Source of the DNA: a virus
IMG/VR virus record: IMGVR_UViG_3300036719_005244
Location: 1-35,315 of that record
Length of the DNA: 35,315 nucleotides
Reading direction: 5' to 3' (one strand)
Shown here: piece after piece, positions 7,599 through 15,872 of the stretch
How positions within the stretch are numbered: position 1 is the stretch's first letter
Layout of the letters: the number at the start of each line of letters is the position of its first letter
Notes under the pieces: generated by a model
The model's database searches: none
The model's input: only the letters and a program-made list of their open reading frames with translations
What the model was told of the DNA's origin: nothing
Translations under genes and position numbers: made by a program

Positions 7599-8418
7599 GT
7601 AACTTCCTCATTCTATTAAAGTATTCTACTTTTTCTCTAACTTTGTCATAAACAGGATCATGTATGAGATGTTCATGCCAAAAATATACACTTTTAAGTT
7701 CTTCATCTGTAAACTCCTTAACTGGAGTATACCACTCACCTATTTGATATTTTTGTATTGGTTGCACTGGCCAGAGTTTGTTGTTATAGATTTTGTCCAT
7801 GACATATTCTTCTAAGTAATAGTCTCCACTAACCGCACGAACTTTCTCCCATTCAGGATCATGACTATTCATTGTGTCAGTTAATACGTCGAAGAAAAAT
7901 TTATAAAATCCACTACTACGTCTACTAATAGTAAATCCGGTATCAAAAGGATTTGCCCATCCCTCTTTAACAGTACGTTGTTGTGATGTACAATAGTCGT
8001 CATATTGCCCACATATTAATTTTTCATTATTAACCAATTCTTCAGGTAGAGGTTTGATCAAGTTCATGTCTAAATCAATTTTGATTAACACATCTTCGGT
8101 AAGTCTTTGTTCTAATAGCATACCCACTAAAGGAACATTTAAGAAGCCACTGATGAATGTTTCTGTGATAGGCTGATACTCCTCTATGTAAGTTACATTT
8201 AAGTCTTTAAATCGCTCTTTTGTTTTGTCAGTTACAACATTGTGTGTAGGACAAAAAGTATAGATAGCGCAGTCCTTTAACCATCCGCCATTCTTACGCC
8301 AGTTTTCGAAACATAATATGGCTTCACTTTCGAACAACCTTTTAACATTAATGATTCCTTTTTCCTCATTTAAATTATTGGAATCACCTTCAATCGCGGT
8401 AATTAATGCATATTTCAC
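7591..8418 (-). CDS. GT-A-like glycosyltransferase (275 aa)
   Basis: Starts at a GTG (8418) that overlaps the aminotransferase stop as GTGA, with AAGGAT about eight bases upstream. The protein has the layout of a GT-A domain: strand MKYALITAIEG, a middle LIKIDLDMNLIKPLP with an Asp-Leu-Asp at 115-117 that can serve as the metal-binding DxD, and a C-terminal FWHEHLIHDPVYDKVREK. GT-A enzymes transfer sugar from a nucleotide donor with a divalent metal. It lies between the aminotransferase and amidinotransferase genes, so it could attach the sugar made here. A second DLD protein occurs at 12384-13361. No family number can be fixed by eye. Confidence 0.68.
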   Translation of the reverse strand: MKYALITAIEGDSNNLNEEKGIINVKRLFESEAILCFENWRKNGGWLKDCAIYTFCPTHNVVTDKTKERFKDLNVTYIEEYQPITETFISGFLNVPLVGMLLEQRLTEDVLIKIDLDMNLIKPLPEELVNNEKLICGQYDDYCTSQQRTVKEGWANPFDTGFTISRRSSGFYKFFFDVLTDTMNSHDPEWEKVRAVSGDYYLEEYVMDKIYNNKLWPVQPIQKYQIGEWYTPVKEFTDEELKSVYFWHEHLIHDPVYDKVREKVEYFNRMRKLRD

Positions 8419-9053
8419 ATGAAATCCTTAAATATAGGAAAAGATTTTAAATTTGGATAGTCTTTATAAGAGCCCAAATTATAAGTATTGGTTAACTGAT
8501 TCATTAGTAGTATACCTTTAACAGCTTCATCTGGACTCATGTACATGTGATAACCCATAATAATATCATTTGGATTTTCCTTAGAAACAGGAATACTACT
8601 ATCTCTACCATCATGTCTCATACGTTTTAGTTTTTTGTACATATTCTCATCATCTAGAAGTATAGCACCTCCTTTTCCTATAGGAAGTCTTTTCTTTTGT
8701 TGAAAGCTCAAACACTGTATTTGTCCAGAAACATACATATCTTTTTCAAATCCAACAGCATAATCATAAACACATGTTTTTCCTATTCTATAACTACCTT
8801 TCCATTTTTTATCTTCGAAAATTATTTTGTAACCTAAATTCAAAAGAGTCATAGGGACACTTATATAAGTTTGAGATGGTATTGACAAAACTACACTCTT
8901 ATCATTAAAATATTCCAAAGATAATAATATGGCATTTGTGCATTTATCGACAGCTACAGCAAAAGGTGCTCCTGTATACTCACATAATTTTTGTTCAAAC
9001 AACTCTACAAAATCGTTGTTGTTGCTATAATTTTTTTCAATTTTTTCAAACAT
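8415..9053 (-). CDS. Short DegT/DnrJ/EryC1/StrS-type sugar aminotransferase
   Basis: A PLP enzyme of the sugar-aminotransferase family, much shorter (212 aa) than the usual 360-400. Retained are FEQKLCEYTGAPFAVAV at the start (substrate loop), VYDYAVG with Asp97 (pyridine-nitrogen Asp), and CLSFQQKKRLPIGKGGAIL, where Lys121 aligns with the PLP-binding Lys of SF-x3-K-x-L. RMRHDGR follows. The large C-terminal small domain is missing, yet the frame is intact, so this is a compact phage form rather than an obvious pseudogene. It follows the 4,6-dehydratase with a 49-base overlap, giving the classic order for making a 4-amino-4,6-dideoxy sugar nucleotide. Activity of the short form is unproven. 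Confidence 0.83.
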   Translation of the reverse strand: MFEKIEKNYSNNNDFVELFEQKLCEYTGAPFAVAVDKCTNAILLSLEYFNDKSVVLSIPSQTYISVPMTLLNLGYKIIFEDKKWKGSYRIGKTCVYDYAVGFEKDMYVSGQIQCLSFQQKKRLPIGKGGAILLDDENMYKKLKRMRHDGRDSSIPVSKENPNDIIMGYHMYMSPDEAVKGILLMNQLTNTYNLGSYKDYPNLKSFPIFKDFM

Positions 9054-9967
9054 ATTCTTTTCCTATTCAATTCATTCTTTATCTTTCTAAGATTAACACT
9101 CATATCAATATGTTTCCAATTTACTCTTTTAATTAATTGTATTTCAGTATCTTCTAATTTTTCATAATCATATACCAATTGTTCTTTTATTTTTTCTCCT
9201 GGTCTTAAACCGATTATTACATAAGGATAGTTTTTTGGTATCAAATCAACGATGTTATTTTCTTCACCCATGTCTAATATGTAGGTTGAGTCTGTTTGTT
9301 CGAAGTCTATAACAGAAAGTATTAAATTACCAGCATCCTGAACTGTCATAAAGTGTCGCCTCATTTTAATATCAGTAATAGTAATTGGCAAGTTATTTTG
9401 TAATTGCCAGTTCATGGTTTCAATAAACGATCCCGAAGAATTATAAATGTTGCCAAACCTAACAATTTTAAACTTATTTTTATATTTTTTAGAATAATGT
9501 TGTACGATCCTTTCACACCATAATTTAGTATATCCCATATTGTTAATAGGATTTACAGCTTTATCACTTGAAATGTGTATCATGCTTTTAACTTTTTTGG
9601 CTTTTTTACATAAATTAATAGTACACAATATATTGTTTTTTATGACAGAATATGAGTTGTTTTCATCTTCCAAAGTATCGACATGTTTATAGGCAGCAGC
9701 ATTAAAAATATAATCAATTTTATATTTCTTAAAAATCATATCTACAATTTTCTTATCACTTACATCACCAACTATACAGTGAACATTTTTATGCGACAAT
9801 GATCTTTGTAATTTATATATTGAATATTCACTAATATCTATTGCTATGATAGTCTTAGCCTGTATTTTATTCACAAGTTCACTACCTATAGTTCCTCCAG
9901 CTCCAGTAATTAAAATAACGGAATTTTCAAAATTATTGCTATTTTCAATTATTAATTTATTTTTCAT
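9005..9967 (-). CDS. UDP-sugar 4,6-dehydratase (FlaA1/CapD/PseB-like)
   Basis: 320 residues from ATG 9967, which overlaps the radical SAM stop as TGATG; a GTG one codon earlier is possible. Motifs of polysaccharide-biosynthesis SDRs are clear: TGAGGTIG at 21-28, NAAAYKHVD near 89-97, SSDKAVNPINNMGYTK at 133-148 (catalytic Asp-Lys, and Met-Gly-x-Thr-Lys in place of YxxxK), RFGNIYNSSGSF and LRPGEKIKE. Relatives convert UDP-GlcNAc to a 4-keto-6-deoxy sugar, the entry to pseudaminic acid, bacillosamine and related amino sugars. The C-terminal tail is Lys/Arg-rich and its coding end runs 49 bases into the aminotransferase gene. The substrate is inferred from the family. Confidence 0.88.
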   Translation of the reverse strand: MKNKLIIENSNNFENSVILITGAGGTIGSELVNKIQAKTIIAIDISEYSIYKLQRSLSHKNVHCIVGDVSDKKIVDMIFKKYKIDYIFNAAAYKHVDTLEDENNSYSVIKNNILCTINLCKKAKKVKSMIHISSDKAVNPINNMGYTKLWCERIVQHYSKKYKNKFKIVRFGNIYNSSGSFIETMNWQLQNNLPITITDIKMRRHFMTVQDAGNLILSVIDFEQTDSTYILDMGEENNIVDLIPKNYPYVIIGLRPGEKIKEQLVYDYEKLEDTEIQLIKRVNWKHIDMSVNLRKIKNELNRKRICLKKLKKIIATTTIL

Positions 9968-11475
9968 CACAAACTCAACTTGTTATTTTTATATTCTTCC
10001 AAAAAGATATCAAAAAAGTTTTTTATGTATTTTCTTGAACCATGTACATTCAATTTTATTTTTTTGTCTAATGATAGTATTTGGCCATCGTCATCCACTA
10101 AAGTGCTAGGTAATACAAAAACTTCTAATTTAGAAAGATCATATTTTCCTCTTTCCCAAATAGTTCTAAATTTATTACTATACTCAGTCGCTTGAATTAT
10201 GTTCATATGTTCATTTTCCCAACATAGTCTTTTAAAAAATCCAGTGTTACTATCTTTTCTTAAAGCATCCAAAACGGGTTTTAATTGAGGATCATCCTCA
10301 TTCATTTTTTTATAACCATATTTTTCATAGTTAAACGACAATCTAGATTGCTTAGTCTCTACTTCCAACTGTCCCATACCTATATCTAAAACACTTGGAG
10401 CAATAGTTTGATCTATCCAATTATTTTTTACCCATTGATAGGTCTCTTCCAAAGATTCTATAGTTTCATGGGGTAATCCCATAATTAATCCCATTTCAAG
10501 CCTATGATTGCTATTTTTATAGAAATTTTTAATTTCAATCAGTCCTTCTTTTACTTTATCCGGATGCATTCCTTTTCCAACAACTTTAGCACTTTTATAA
10601 TTAAATGTTTCTATACCATAAAAGTGGGCTAAAAATCCCATTCTAAGTAATTCTTCTCTATCTTTTTTTCTACTTATCAATAAGTCTGCTCTAATAAATC
10701 CAGTAAAAAATGGTTTCCATGGTAAGGATTCCACAACATCCGCATATTTTGTAATTTTTTCCGTATAGTCATTAAATGTTTCATCACTAACCATATAATT
10801 TTCTATACCATAATCATAATAGGATCTTAACATTTGTTCTCTTACTTCATCTGAATCTCTAGTATGATCCTCCTTTACTCCCAAAACTGGAAAATTACAG
10901 AATAAACATTGAAATCTACAACCTCTAGAAAACTCTATTACTCCCCATTCACCAGGTTTTATAAAATCTCTTTTTTCGTAAAGTGTAGTGGGTTGTTTTA
11001 TTGGAAAAGCTGGATAAGAATGTATAGCATTTATAACTTTAGTTTTTCGAGACATCAAAAAATCAAATTTTGGTTTTTCTCCATTACTAAAAAGGTATTT
11101 CAACAAAGAATCTAAAGCATATTCTCCATAACCATAAACATGGTAGTCAACAAAACTCAAATCTTCTAATTGTGATTGTGCTCCAGAAATTAATACTATA
11201 TGAGGATATTTTTCTTTTAACCACAGACAAATTTTTTCTATAAAAATTTGAATTGGTAATTCATTGAAAATATAAGAAAATCCTATGAATTTTATTTCTG
11301 AAGGATTTCTAGAAATAATTAATTGTTGTATCTCTTCCATTTTCCAAAAAAAAGAGTAATCAATTACTTCACAATCCCATCCTTGCTGTCTAATATGATT
11401 AGCTATTCTATGTGGTCCCGATGATCTGTAAAATGTTTTATCGTTAACAGAAAATAATAAACTTTTAAATTTCAT
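9967..11475 (-). CDS. B12-binding-domain type radical SAM protein
   Basis: 502 residues from ATG 11475, which overlaps the upstream radical SAM stop as ATGA; a GTG ten codons earlier is less likely. The N-terminal 130 residues look like the cobalamin-binding Rossmann domain of this class (IKFIGFSY, IVLISGAQ, YHVYGYGEYALDSLL). The cobalt-ligating DxHxxG motif is not seen, so B12 binding is doubtful. The radical SAM core starts with SRGCRFQCLFCNF, Cys186/190/193, the CxxxCxxC cluster site. Later MGLIMGLPHETIESLEETY matches this class. Members perform methylations, ring changes and other radical steps. It closes the radical SAM run and is coupled to the dehydratase, so it may act on a sugar or lipid-linked intermediate; this is inference. 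Confidence 0.88.
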   Translation of the reverse strand: MKFKSLLFSVNDKTFYRSSGPHRIANHIRQQGWDCEVIDYSFFWKMEEIQQLIISRNPSEIKFIGFSYIFNELPIQIFIEKICLWLKEKYPHIVLISGAQSQLEDLSFVDYHVYGYGEYALDSLLKYLFSNGEKPKFDFLMSRKTKVINAIHSYPAFPIKQPTTLYEKRDFIKPGEWGVIEFSRGCRFQCLFCNFPVLGVKEDHTRDSDEVREQMLRSYYDYGIENYMVSDETFNDYTEKITKYADVVESLPWKPFFTGFIRADLLISRKKDREELLRMGFLAHFYGIETFNYKSAKVVGKGMHPDKVKEGLIEIKNFYKNSNHRLEMGLIMGLPHETIESLEETYQWVKNNWIDQTIAPSVLDIGMGQLEVETKQSRLSFNYEKYGYKKMNEDDPQLKPVLDALRKDSNTGFFKRLCWENEHMNIIQATEYSNKFRTIWERGKYDLSKLEVFVLPSTLVDDDGQILSLDKKIKLNVHGSRKYIKNFFDIFLEEYKNNKLSL

Positions 11476-12383
11476 ATAATATATCTTAAATCCTTTTTGT
11501 TGCACAATTCTATTACAGACCTATCGCAATATTTACAGACTTCATACTGCATATTCAGAATCTTTTCATAGTCTCCATCCCAAGGTTTTCCACCACTAGA
11601 TTCTAGAAACAGGTAACAGGGGTAAATTTTACCATCAATATCCACTTGCTGACTTTTATTTTCCCAACTCATACAGTAAGCTTTACCTTTTACGGGGCTA
11701 GCATATTTAGCTCGAGCAAATTTATCCATATGTTGATAATCTAAAAGTTTTTTACTGTGCGGCTTTAGTTTATCTAAATTAATTTTATTTTTATAATTAC
11801 TTTCTTCTTTTAGTAAAAAAGTTTCAGTCCAATAAATATTACTAAAGACTGAAACCATATCTTTAAATTTTTGGCTGTCAAAATCATCACTATTATAATT
11901 AAATCTTATACATTGAGCATAATCATTTTTTTTATTACTTCTAAAAGCTTCAGCGTTTTTTAAAATATTGATTAATTTAGTATTTTTTCTGTAAATTTCA
12001 TGTAACTCTTGAGTTGATCCACAAATTGTAAAATATACTCTATCTCTTTCATCCATTAATAATGAAAGTTGTTTCCACCATTCAACATCATTAGTATCTC
12101 CATTGGTGCATATTTCTATATTAACATTTCTATTTTTAAAATATTCGATCAACTCAAAAAAGTTTTTATATAAAGTTGGTTCTGATATTGTTCCAACCAA
12201 TCGAACCCATTCCAAATCTTTAAAACTGTTCATCTGAGAAATTATATCTTCAATAGGCCTAATTTTGTTTACTGGATAATGATCTTTATAATTTACATAG
12301 TTTCTATAACATAAACCACAACTGGCATTACATAAAGTAGTCAGTTCCAATTCAACATCAATAACTTTAGGTAAAGATAACAT
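11472..12383 (-). CDS. Radical SAM enzyme, SEPT-type paralogue A
   Basis: 303 residues. CxxxCxxC is at Cys18/22/25 (LCNASCGLCYRNY). It shares with the two paralogues at 13355 and 14275 the string GxxSEPTxY in the position where most radical SAM enzymes carry GGEP, then a long FTICGSTQELHEIYR and an IRFNYN strand. The C-terminal part holds cysteines in a SPASM-like layout (YCMSWENK, YPCYLF, CKYCDRSVIELC), which could hold an auxiliary cluster. ATG 12383 directly follows the TAA of a GT-A-like gene. The reaction is unknown. Peptide or sugar substrates are both open. Confidence 0.88.
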   Translation of the reverse strand: MLSLPKVIDVELELTTLCNASCGLCYRNYVNYKDHYPVNKIRPIEDIISQMNSFKDLEWVRLVGTISEPTLYKNFFELIEYFKNRNVNIEICTNGDTNDVEWWKQLSLLMDERDRVYFTICGSTQELHEIYRKNTKLINILKNAEAFRSNKKNDYAQCIRFNYNSDDFDSQKFKDMVSVFSNIYWTETFLLKEESNYKNKINLDKLKPHSKKLLDYQHMDKFARAKYASPVKGKAYCMSWENKSQQVDIDGKIYPCYLFLESSGGKPWDGDYEKILNMQYEVCKYCDRSVIELCNKKDLRYII

Positions 12384-13361
12384 TTATTTACCTAATAAAA
12401 AAATATCTTTTACGGTTAAATCCGGAATCTCATGTGCATCTAAAACGGACAATATTGATTTAATTGCAGTTTTTTTATATTCGTATTTTGGTAAATCATT
12501 TTGAAGTAATCCTGCCATATTGTTATAGTGATATATGACTGTATTTTCACTACAGCGTAATGTCTGGTCATTATCTATGTTAGCTTCTATAAAAGATAAA
12601 GCATTGTTACCATAAAACTCTCTGATGTCGATAAACAGTTCTGGATTTTTAGTATACATAATCATCGAAGCCATTTCTTCACAATTTGATTCTAACCATT
12701 TCATCTCAAGGCCATCACTGTTAAATTTATCGTAGTAGTTTTCATGTACGATATCCAATAATATGTAAGTTAATTTTTTCCATTCTTTCCAAAATTTATT
12801 TTTAGTTTTTCCGTATATGAACCAACTACTAACATATTTTTTAACACTTTCGACACGATACATTTCTGGCAAATAATCTTTATAGTAAGAATATAATCCA
12901 TTTGGATCAAATTCTTTCCAATATTTTGAATCTGTGTCATATAGTGTTAATACTATTTTATCAGTAGATTTGAAGAAATCAGAATCAATATTTTGCAAAA
13001 ATAATACATCTAAATCTAGCCAACACATATATTCGGTCTTTAGATTTTCACTGAACCACTCCGCAGTTACACACTTATTAGTGTAATTCACCTCAGTATT
13101 TTTTTGTTTATTACTTAAATCACCAATTTTAGTATAAGTAGCTCCATAAGAAACTATATTTTTTACACAATCTTTACTAATATCATTATGAGTTGGTTGT
13201 AAAAAATGAATATCAATCTCGTCTATTAGTTTTGAATTTGTTCTTTTCAAACTATTTAAATAAATTCTAGATTCTTCCTCAAACCGATGTGATGACTTTT
13301 TTTCTATACAGTGTATAAAAGATATTTTTTTATCTTTTTTAAAAATAGTATCATTTAACAT
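12384..13361 (-). CDS. GT-A-like glycosyltransferase (325 aa)
   Basis: Contains KTEYMCWLDLDVLFL with Asp-Leu-Asp at 116-118, the likely metal/nucleotide-sugar DxD. SWFIYGK and VIYHYNN follow, which resemble the acceptor side of GT-A enzymes that work on short glycans. It has no membrane helix, so it would be soluble. It sits between two paralogous radical SAM genes, overlapping the upstream one by seven bases and abutting the downstream one (TAAATG). This interleaving suggests that the radical SAM products or substrates are glycans or glycosylated proteins; that is inference. The exact family is not identifiable by eye. Confidence 0.65.
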   Translation of the reverse strand: MLNDTIFKKDKKISFIHCIEKKSSHRFEEESRIYLNSLKRTNSKLIDEIDIHFLQPTHNDISKDCVKNIVSYGATYTKIGDLSNKQKNTEVNYTNKCVTAEWFSENLKTEYMCWLDLDVLFLQNIDSDFFKSTDKIVLTLYDTDSKYWKEFDPNGLYSYYKDYLPEMYRVESVKKYVSSWFIYGKTKNKFWKEWKKLTYILLDIVHENYYDKFNSDGLEMKWLESNCEEMASMIMYTKNPELFIDIREFYGNNALSFIEANIDNDQTLRCSENTVIYHYNNMAGLLQNDLPKYEYKKTAIKSILSVLDAHEIPDLTVKDIFLLGK

Positions 13362-14278
13362 ACAAACTTTAATCCTGTTTTATCTATCAGAGTTCTGGTT
13401 TTCTTTTCACATAAAAAACAATCTGGATATTTAAAAGATAATATATCCGAATAATCATATTCTTCATTTTCGAAATAGTCCGCTTCGTTTTCCGCATGAG
13501 TATAACAGGCACTAACTTGTCCTCTTTGATTAATATAAACTTTTTTTTCTAGAAAACTTCTACAGCGTATTTCATAATTTTTACCGTCATCTGGTCGTGG
13601 TCGCATAAAAAATATTTTTTTAATCGCTTTATCTCGCAACTCCACTGGCCTAACATCTGCTTGAAAAGCTCGATTATAGTTTGTCAATCTTCTAATACCT
13701 TCACTATCAATTAACATTTTATTAGAAAATTGGTTTATAATGTCTTGCATCCCTTTTGATTTCAAATCTTCATCATTGTATTCAAAACGAATATGTTGTA
13801 TCCAATCATTTTTTTTACCATTTTTTCGATAAGCATCTGCGTGATCTAATATTTGTTGTAGACTGGAACCTACCCTGTATTTTTCATGTAATTCTTGTGT
13901 ACTACCACAAATTGTAAAAACAGTCATACACTTTTGTGGAACTAGTTCTCCTATCATTTGCCACCAATCAGGTTTATGTGTATTTCCATTGGTAAATAAT
14001 TCATAATAAATATCTCGACTGTTTAGATATTCTAGAAATTTTACAAAGTCTTTATACATAGTTGGTTCTGAAACAGCGCCGGCTATGAAGAATCTCTGTA
14101 GATTGGTATATTGATCTAATTGAGTTTTTATTTCATCAATAGAACGAACATTTTTATAAAGCATGTGATTGGCATGAGAATAATTTCTTGTGCAAAGAGG
14201 GCATTGGAGATTACACAGACCAACAAGATCCATTTCCACTTCTTCAACTTCACTCTTTTTCATAATATATCGACTCAT
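13355..14278 (-). CDS. Radical SAM enzyme, SEPT-type paralogue B
   Basis: 307 residues with Cys22/26/29 in LCNLQCPLCTRNYSHA. It has AGAVSEPTMY in place of GGEP, FTICGSTQELHEKYRVGSSL, and QHIRFEYNDED. C-terminal cysteines (IRCRSFLEKKVYIN, QVSACYTHAE, DCFLCEKK) follow a shortened SPASM-like pattern. ATG 14278 overlaps the stop of paralogue C as ATGA, so the two are co-translated. By eye it is closer to C than to A. It probably arose by tandem duplication in this lineage. The substrate is unknown. Confidence 0.88.
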   Translation of the reverse strand: MSRYIMKKSEVEEVEMDLVGLCNLQCPLCTRNYSHANHMLYKNVRSIDEIKTQLDQYTNLQRFFIAGAVSEPTMYKDFVKFLEYLNSRDIYYELFTNGNTHKPDWWQMIGELVPQKCMTVFTICGSTQELHEKYRVGSSLQQILDHADAYRKNGKKNDWIQHIRFEYNDEDLKSKGMQDIINQFSNKMLIDSEGIRRLTNYNRAFQADVRPVELRDKAIKKIFFMRPRPDDGKNYEIRCRSFLEKKVYINQRGQVSACYTHAENEADYFENEEYDYSDILSFKYPDCFLCEKKTRTLIDKTGLKFVC

Positions 14279-15195
14279 CCCATTCTCTCCATACCGTTAC
14301 TTTCTAACATTGTTTTGGTCATACTCTCACATTCGTAACAGTATTTGTTTTTAAATTTAAAAATATTACTGTAATCATTATGATCAAATAATGTTTTATC
14401 GTAAACCCGGTGTAAAAAACAGGGATGTTCACCTCCAAAGTTATCGACGAATAGATATTTTAATTCGAAACTTTTACATTTCATTGTGCATTTTGTGCCT
14501 GAATCATATCGTTTTAACACTGCATTTTTAATTACATTATATTTCTCTCCAAGCTTTCCCGCCATACGAATATCAGTATTAGTATCCTTAATAATATTAA
14601 ATCTTTCTTGATATGGAGCCGATTCACAGATATACAGATGATTAAATTCTTCTGTAATTTTTTTCATATCATCCGATTCTAAGTTGTCTTTGTTATATTC
14701 AAATCTAATTAATTGAATCCAATCAGTAGTTGTTCCTGATTTACGGAATGCTCTAGCATTTTTCAATACTTGTTCTAAACTTGATCCAGATTGATACTTT
14801 TCGTGTATCTTTTGAGTGGTTCCACAAACTGTGAATAGTACACGATTTTTTGGATGTACAATTAATGTACCTAGTTCTTCCCACCAATCCTCTTCATGAG
14901 TATTAGCGTTAGTGTAAAGGTCATAGTTTATATTTCTAAAATTAAGATAACGTATTAGTTCCAGAAATTGATCGTACATAGTAGGTTCACTGACTGCCCC
15001 ACTCAAACAAGCATAACGTAAATTAGGAAAACTATCTAAATGTGCAATCAACTCATTTAAAGGACGCATGTGTTTAACATTAAGATGTTGAGCATACTCA
15101 TAAGAACGAATACATAGGGAACATTCGAGATTACACTCACCCGTAAGTTCAAGTTCTACTTCTAAAATTTCGTACTTATTTAAACCGGTTTTCAT
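14275..15195 (-). CDS. Radical SAM enzyme, SEPT-type paralogue C
   Basis: 306 residues with Cys21/25/28 in ECNLECSLCIRSYEYA, then SGAVSEPTMYDQF, FTVCGTTQKIHEKYQSGSSL and IQLIRFEYNKDN. Cysteines near the end (KCTMKCKSF, HPCFLHR, YCYECES) again suggest a reduced SPASM-like region. It follows a 58-base gap, the largest in the cassette, which carries a possible late promoter. It may therefore be first in a transcript covering paralogues C, B, a GT, A and the sugar genes. All three paralogues open with the same beta strand pattern (EVELELTGECNL). Function is unknown. Confidence 0.88.
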   Translation of the reverse strand: MKTGLNKYEILEVELELTGECNLECSLCIRSYEYAQHLNVKHMRPLNELIAHLDSFPNLRYACLSGAVSEPTMYDQFLELIRYLNFRNINYDLYTNANTHEEDWWEELGTLIVHPKNRVLFTVCGTTQKIHEKYQSGSSLEQVLKNARAFRKSGTTTDWIQLIRFEYNKDNLESDDMKKITEEFNHLYICESAPYQERFNIIKDTNTDIRMAGKLGEKYNVIKNAVLKRYDSGTKCTMKCKSFELKYLFVDNFGGEHPCFLHRVYDKTLFDHNDYSNIFKFKNKYCYECESMTKTMLESNGMERMG

Positions 15196-15220
15196 ATTAT
15201 TATTTGAGTATGTAATTTTG

Positions 15221-15228
15221 TATTTATT
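15221..15228 (-). promoter_or_regulatory. Candidate T4-type late promoter in the 58-base gap
   Basis: AATAAATA on the minus strand, one base off the T4 late consensus, lies about 25 bases before the ATG at 15195 in the only sizeable gap of the radical SAM run. An 11-base direct repeat (TCAAAATCTTT on the plus strand, 15245-15255 and 15273-15283) lies beside it. A chance match is possible in AT-rich DNA. Confidence 0.3.
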
Positions 15229-15253
15229 TGTAGTATGGATAAAGTCAAAATCT

Positions 15254-15868
15254 TTATATGTAAATTATACTATCAAAATCTTTTTCCTTAAAAACTCTTC
15301 TCTTACTCTCTTTACTCATCCTTTGATAGTGACGAGCTAACATTTTGTGTTTTAATTTTCCATTTAATGTTACATTGTGTATACCTTCTGGGTTTGTTGC
15401 TCCAACTAAATGAAATTCAATATTAGGATATTTTTCTAGGAAAGCATCTAGTTTATGAAAATTATTATCAGTAACAATTAATAGATATTGTAAATCTAAT
15501 TCTGAATCAACAATAATTTCGTCATCAATATTCAAATCTTCCGAACAGTGATATAGAATAGTATCGAAACGATTTAACAAATCTCGGTAACGTTTAATAA
15601 ACAATCCATTAGTATTAATACTAGGACGACAACCTTTTTTCTCTAGTTCATCCAAAATAAATTCAATATCTTCACGTTTCATACTACCAACTTCACCACC
15701 ACTTAATGTTACATTATAACCAGGAATAACTTTATCTAATTTTATAATAACATCTTCCATACTCATTTTAGGACGATTATGTGTATCTACACAGCAGTAA
15801 TCGCAGTGCCAATTGCACACCCAAGTAACTACTAGTTCAATTTCTTTTTCTTTAGCCTGAACTGCCAT
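15254..15868 (-). CDS. Minimal radical SAM enzyme, DTHNRP paralogue 1
   Basis: 204 residues if the ATG at 15868 is used, four bases after the upstream stop. The frame stays open further upstream, but that part overlaps the neighbour. Cys18/22/25 lie in VCNWHCDYCCVDTHNRP, and TLSGGEVGSMK takes the GGEP position. SINTNGLFIKRYRDL, YHCSEDLNID and YLLIVTDNNF follow. Motif for motif it matches the next gene. Both lack any SPASM or twitch domain and are near the size of QueE-type small radical SAM enzymes, although they do not look like QueE itself. The C-terminus is basic. Substrate unknown. Confidence 0.85.
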   Translation of the reverse strand: MAVQAKEKEIELVVTWVCNWHCDYCCVDTHNRPKMSMEDVIIKLDKVIPGYNVTLSGGEVGSMKREDIEFILDELEKKGCRPSINTNGLFIKRYRDLLNRFDTILYHCSEDLNIDDEIIVDSELDLQYLLIVTDNNFHKLDAFLEKYPNIEFHLVGATNPEGIHNVTLNGKLKHKMLARHYQRMSKESKRRVFKEKDFDSIIYI

Positions 15869-15872
15869 CACA

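Noticed and set aside
15245-15283. 11-base direct repeat TCAAAATCTTT
   Set aside because: Only two copies, one within a gene end; no attachment-site or operator context, so treated as chance.
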